From CAJWLW01 sp963580095 (GTDB lineage Bacteria > Verrucomicrobiota > Lentisphaeria > JABSQK01 > CAJWLW01): DNA of 6,106 nucleotides. The stretch is from the NCBI GenBank assembly GCA_963580095.1, contig CAUZJQ010000267.1, forward strand, positions 1-6,106. The letters are read 5' to 3'. The notes under the pieces were generated by a model. The model did not search any database. It saw nothing but the letters and a program-made list of their open reading frames with translations, and was not told where the DNA came from. The position numbers and the translations under genes were made by a program. Of the stretch, positions 5,251-6,106 are shown in pieces; position 1 is the first letter of the stretch, and each line of letters begins with the position of its first letter.

Positions 5251-6106
5251 TTATGGGGTTGATTCCGGGGCATAATATAGTTGAACCTCGATGAAATTGA
5301 AAGTCAATTCCTGCCCCACCGGACCACCGGGTTCCTCGTCACTGAGCCAATCAGAGATCACCAGTCTTGCCGAATCGCCGGCCGCGCGGAAGACATACCA
5401 ATGGTAGCTCAGCCACGGTTGATTCTTGCCGGAAAAAGGCGGGACCTCCTGACCGCGTTGACTCTCAAAAGGTTGCTGAAACCCCTCGATCATCTCGACG
5501 TTTTCAAGGTCCATCGCAACCGCGTGGGTCTGCTTGTCAATCTTGCCCTTCATCAGGCCCTGATAGTCGCAAGTGAACATCTTGATCGAGTAGAGCCGGC
5601 CGGGTTCGAGATCCTTGATCTCCTGGACGATCCGATTCGGTGCCTTGGCACTTCGTCGCATGCGCACGAAGTTGTCACCCCTGCTGCTGCCGCGCACGCG
5701 CCCCTCCAGCCGTCCGAGGCCGGTAAAGGTTCCAGTGTTCACGCTGTCACCCGCCGCCGCCGTGACGGTCCATCCAGTCGTCCCCTCGTCAAAGTCGGGA
5801 TTCTGCAGATGCGTCAGGTTGTATCGAAAACCATACTCCTCGGAAAGCAGGTTGGTCTTCCCTTCAATACCGTAGTGTCGGCACAGCCGTGCCTGCCAGC
5901 GCACAGTTTCTTCGTCGGCATACTTTGCATTCCATTCCATCAGTCCGTACAACCCGACGAACGTCGGATCCGTCGCGAGACGCTGATACTGCATGTCCTT
6001 CCACACTTTGTAATCGACGGCCGGATTCTCATTCAATGAGATCGGCGGGGTCGAATAGTAGCCAAGACATAGAATCGCGTGGGTTTGCGCCTCTGGAACG
6101 AGATTG
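5251..6106 (-). CDS. Paralogue of the 709-aa secreted protein, N-terminus outside window
   Basis: The frame is open to the right edge and gives the last 284 residues; a TTG at 6036 is only an internal codon, since homology continues upstream of it. The visible part aligns without a gap at its beginning to residue 430 onward of the 709-residue protein: LCLGYYSTP against VCFGFFSTP, then YGLM, DEET, RHYGIEG (about two thirds identical in this stretch), the THLQNPDFDEGTTGW opening of the beta-sandwich, QEIKDLEPGRLY, and GGPVGQELTFNFIEV near the end. It therefore carries the end of the TIM-barrel-like region and the whole carbohydrate-binding-like domain. It is presumably also exported, but its signal peptide cannot be seen. 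It sits just upstream of the PhyH-family gene on the same strand. The middle of the beta-sandwich is more diverged (extra LEGRVRGSSRG segment), which may reflect a different ligand. Confidence 0.88.
   Translation of the reverse strand, partial: NLVPEAQTHAILCLGYYSTPPISLNENPAVDYKVWKDMQYQRLATDPTFVGLYGLMEWNAKYADEETVRWQARLCRHYGIEGKTNLLSEEYGFRYNLTHLQNPDFDEGTTGWTVTAAAGDSVNTGTFTGLGRLEGRVRGSSRGDNFVRMRRSAKAPNRIVQEIKDLEPGRLYSIKMFTCDYQGLMKGKIDKQTHAVAMDLENVEMIEGFQQPFESQRGQEVPPFSGKNQPWLSYHWYVFRAAGDSARLVISDWLSDEEPGGPVGQELTFNFIEVQLYYAPESTP

Noticed and set aside
5281..6039. A 252-codon plus-strand frame opposite the partial paralogue
   Set aside because: It covers the antisense of a region conserved as protein with the 709-residue gene; the antisense frame shows no family character.

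Overview
The window comes from a bacterial chromosome of moderately high GC with widely spaced genes. It holds five protein-coding genes, two of them cut by the window edges. No RNA gene, insertion sequence, CRISPR array or phage gene is visible. Gene content (a large secreted protein with a carbohydrate-binding-like C-terminus present as two paralogues, a phytanoyl-CoA dioxygenase family protein, an amidohydrolase, an aldo/keto reductase) is typical of environmental Planctomycetota, Verrucomicrobiota, Latescibacterota or Poribacteria-like bacteria. That placement is inferred from gene families only; no marker gene is present.

Layout from left to right. Positions 1-941 (minus) hold an aldo/keto reductase missing only its extreme C-terminus. 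Positions 985-3114 (minus) hold a 709-residue exported protein: signal peptide, beta-rich N-terminal half, TIM-barrel-like centre and a C-terminal carbohydrate-binding-like beta-sandwich. A 374-base divergent control region (3115-3488) carries a good minus-strand promoter, a tandem ~30-base repeat and dyads. Positions 3489-4289 (plus) hold a metal-dependent amidohydrolase. A 31-base convergent gap with a hairpin follows. Positions 4321-5193 (minus) hold a non-heme Fe(II)/2-oxoglutarate dioxygenase of the PhyH family. Positions 5251-6106 (minus) hold the C-terminal 284 residues of a paralogue of the 709-residue protein, whose N-terminus lies beyond the window.

The architecture repeats: each secreted paralogue is followed closely on the same strand by a metabolic enzyme (44-base gap to the reductase, 57-base gap to the dioxygenase). 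The two gaps share a nearly identical sequence block, and a piece of it recurs in the divergent control region. The likely reading is a catabolic locus in which exported proteins bind or cleave an external glycan or glycoconjugate, and cytoplasmic enzymes (redox, hydroxylation, hydrolysis) process the products. The substrate cannot be read from sequence. The most notable points are the unplaced secreted family, the shared intergenic block, and the repeat-bearing leader of the 709-residue gene.
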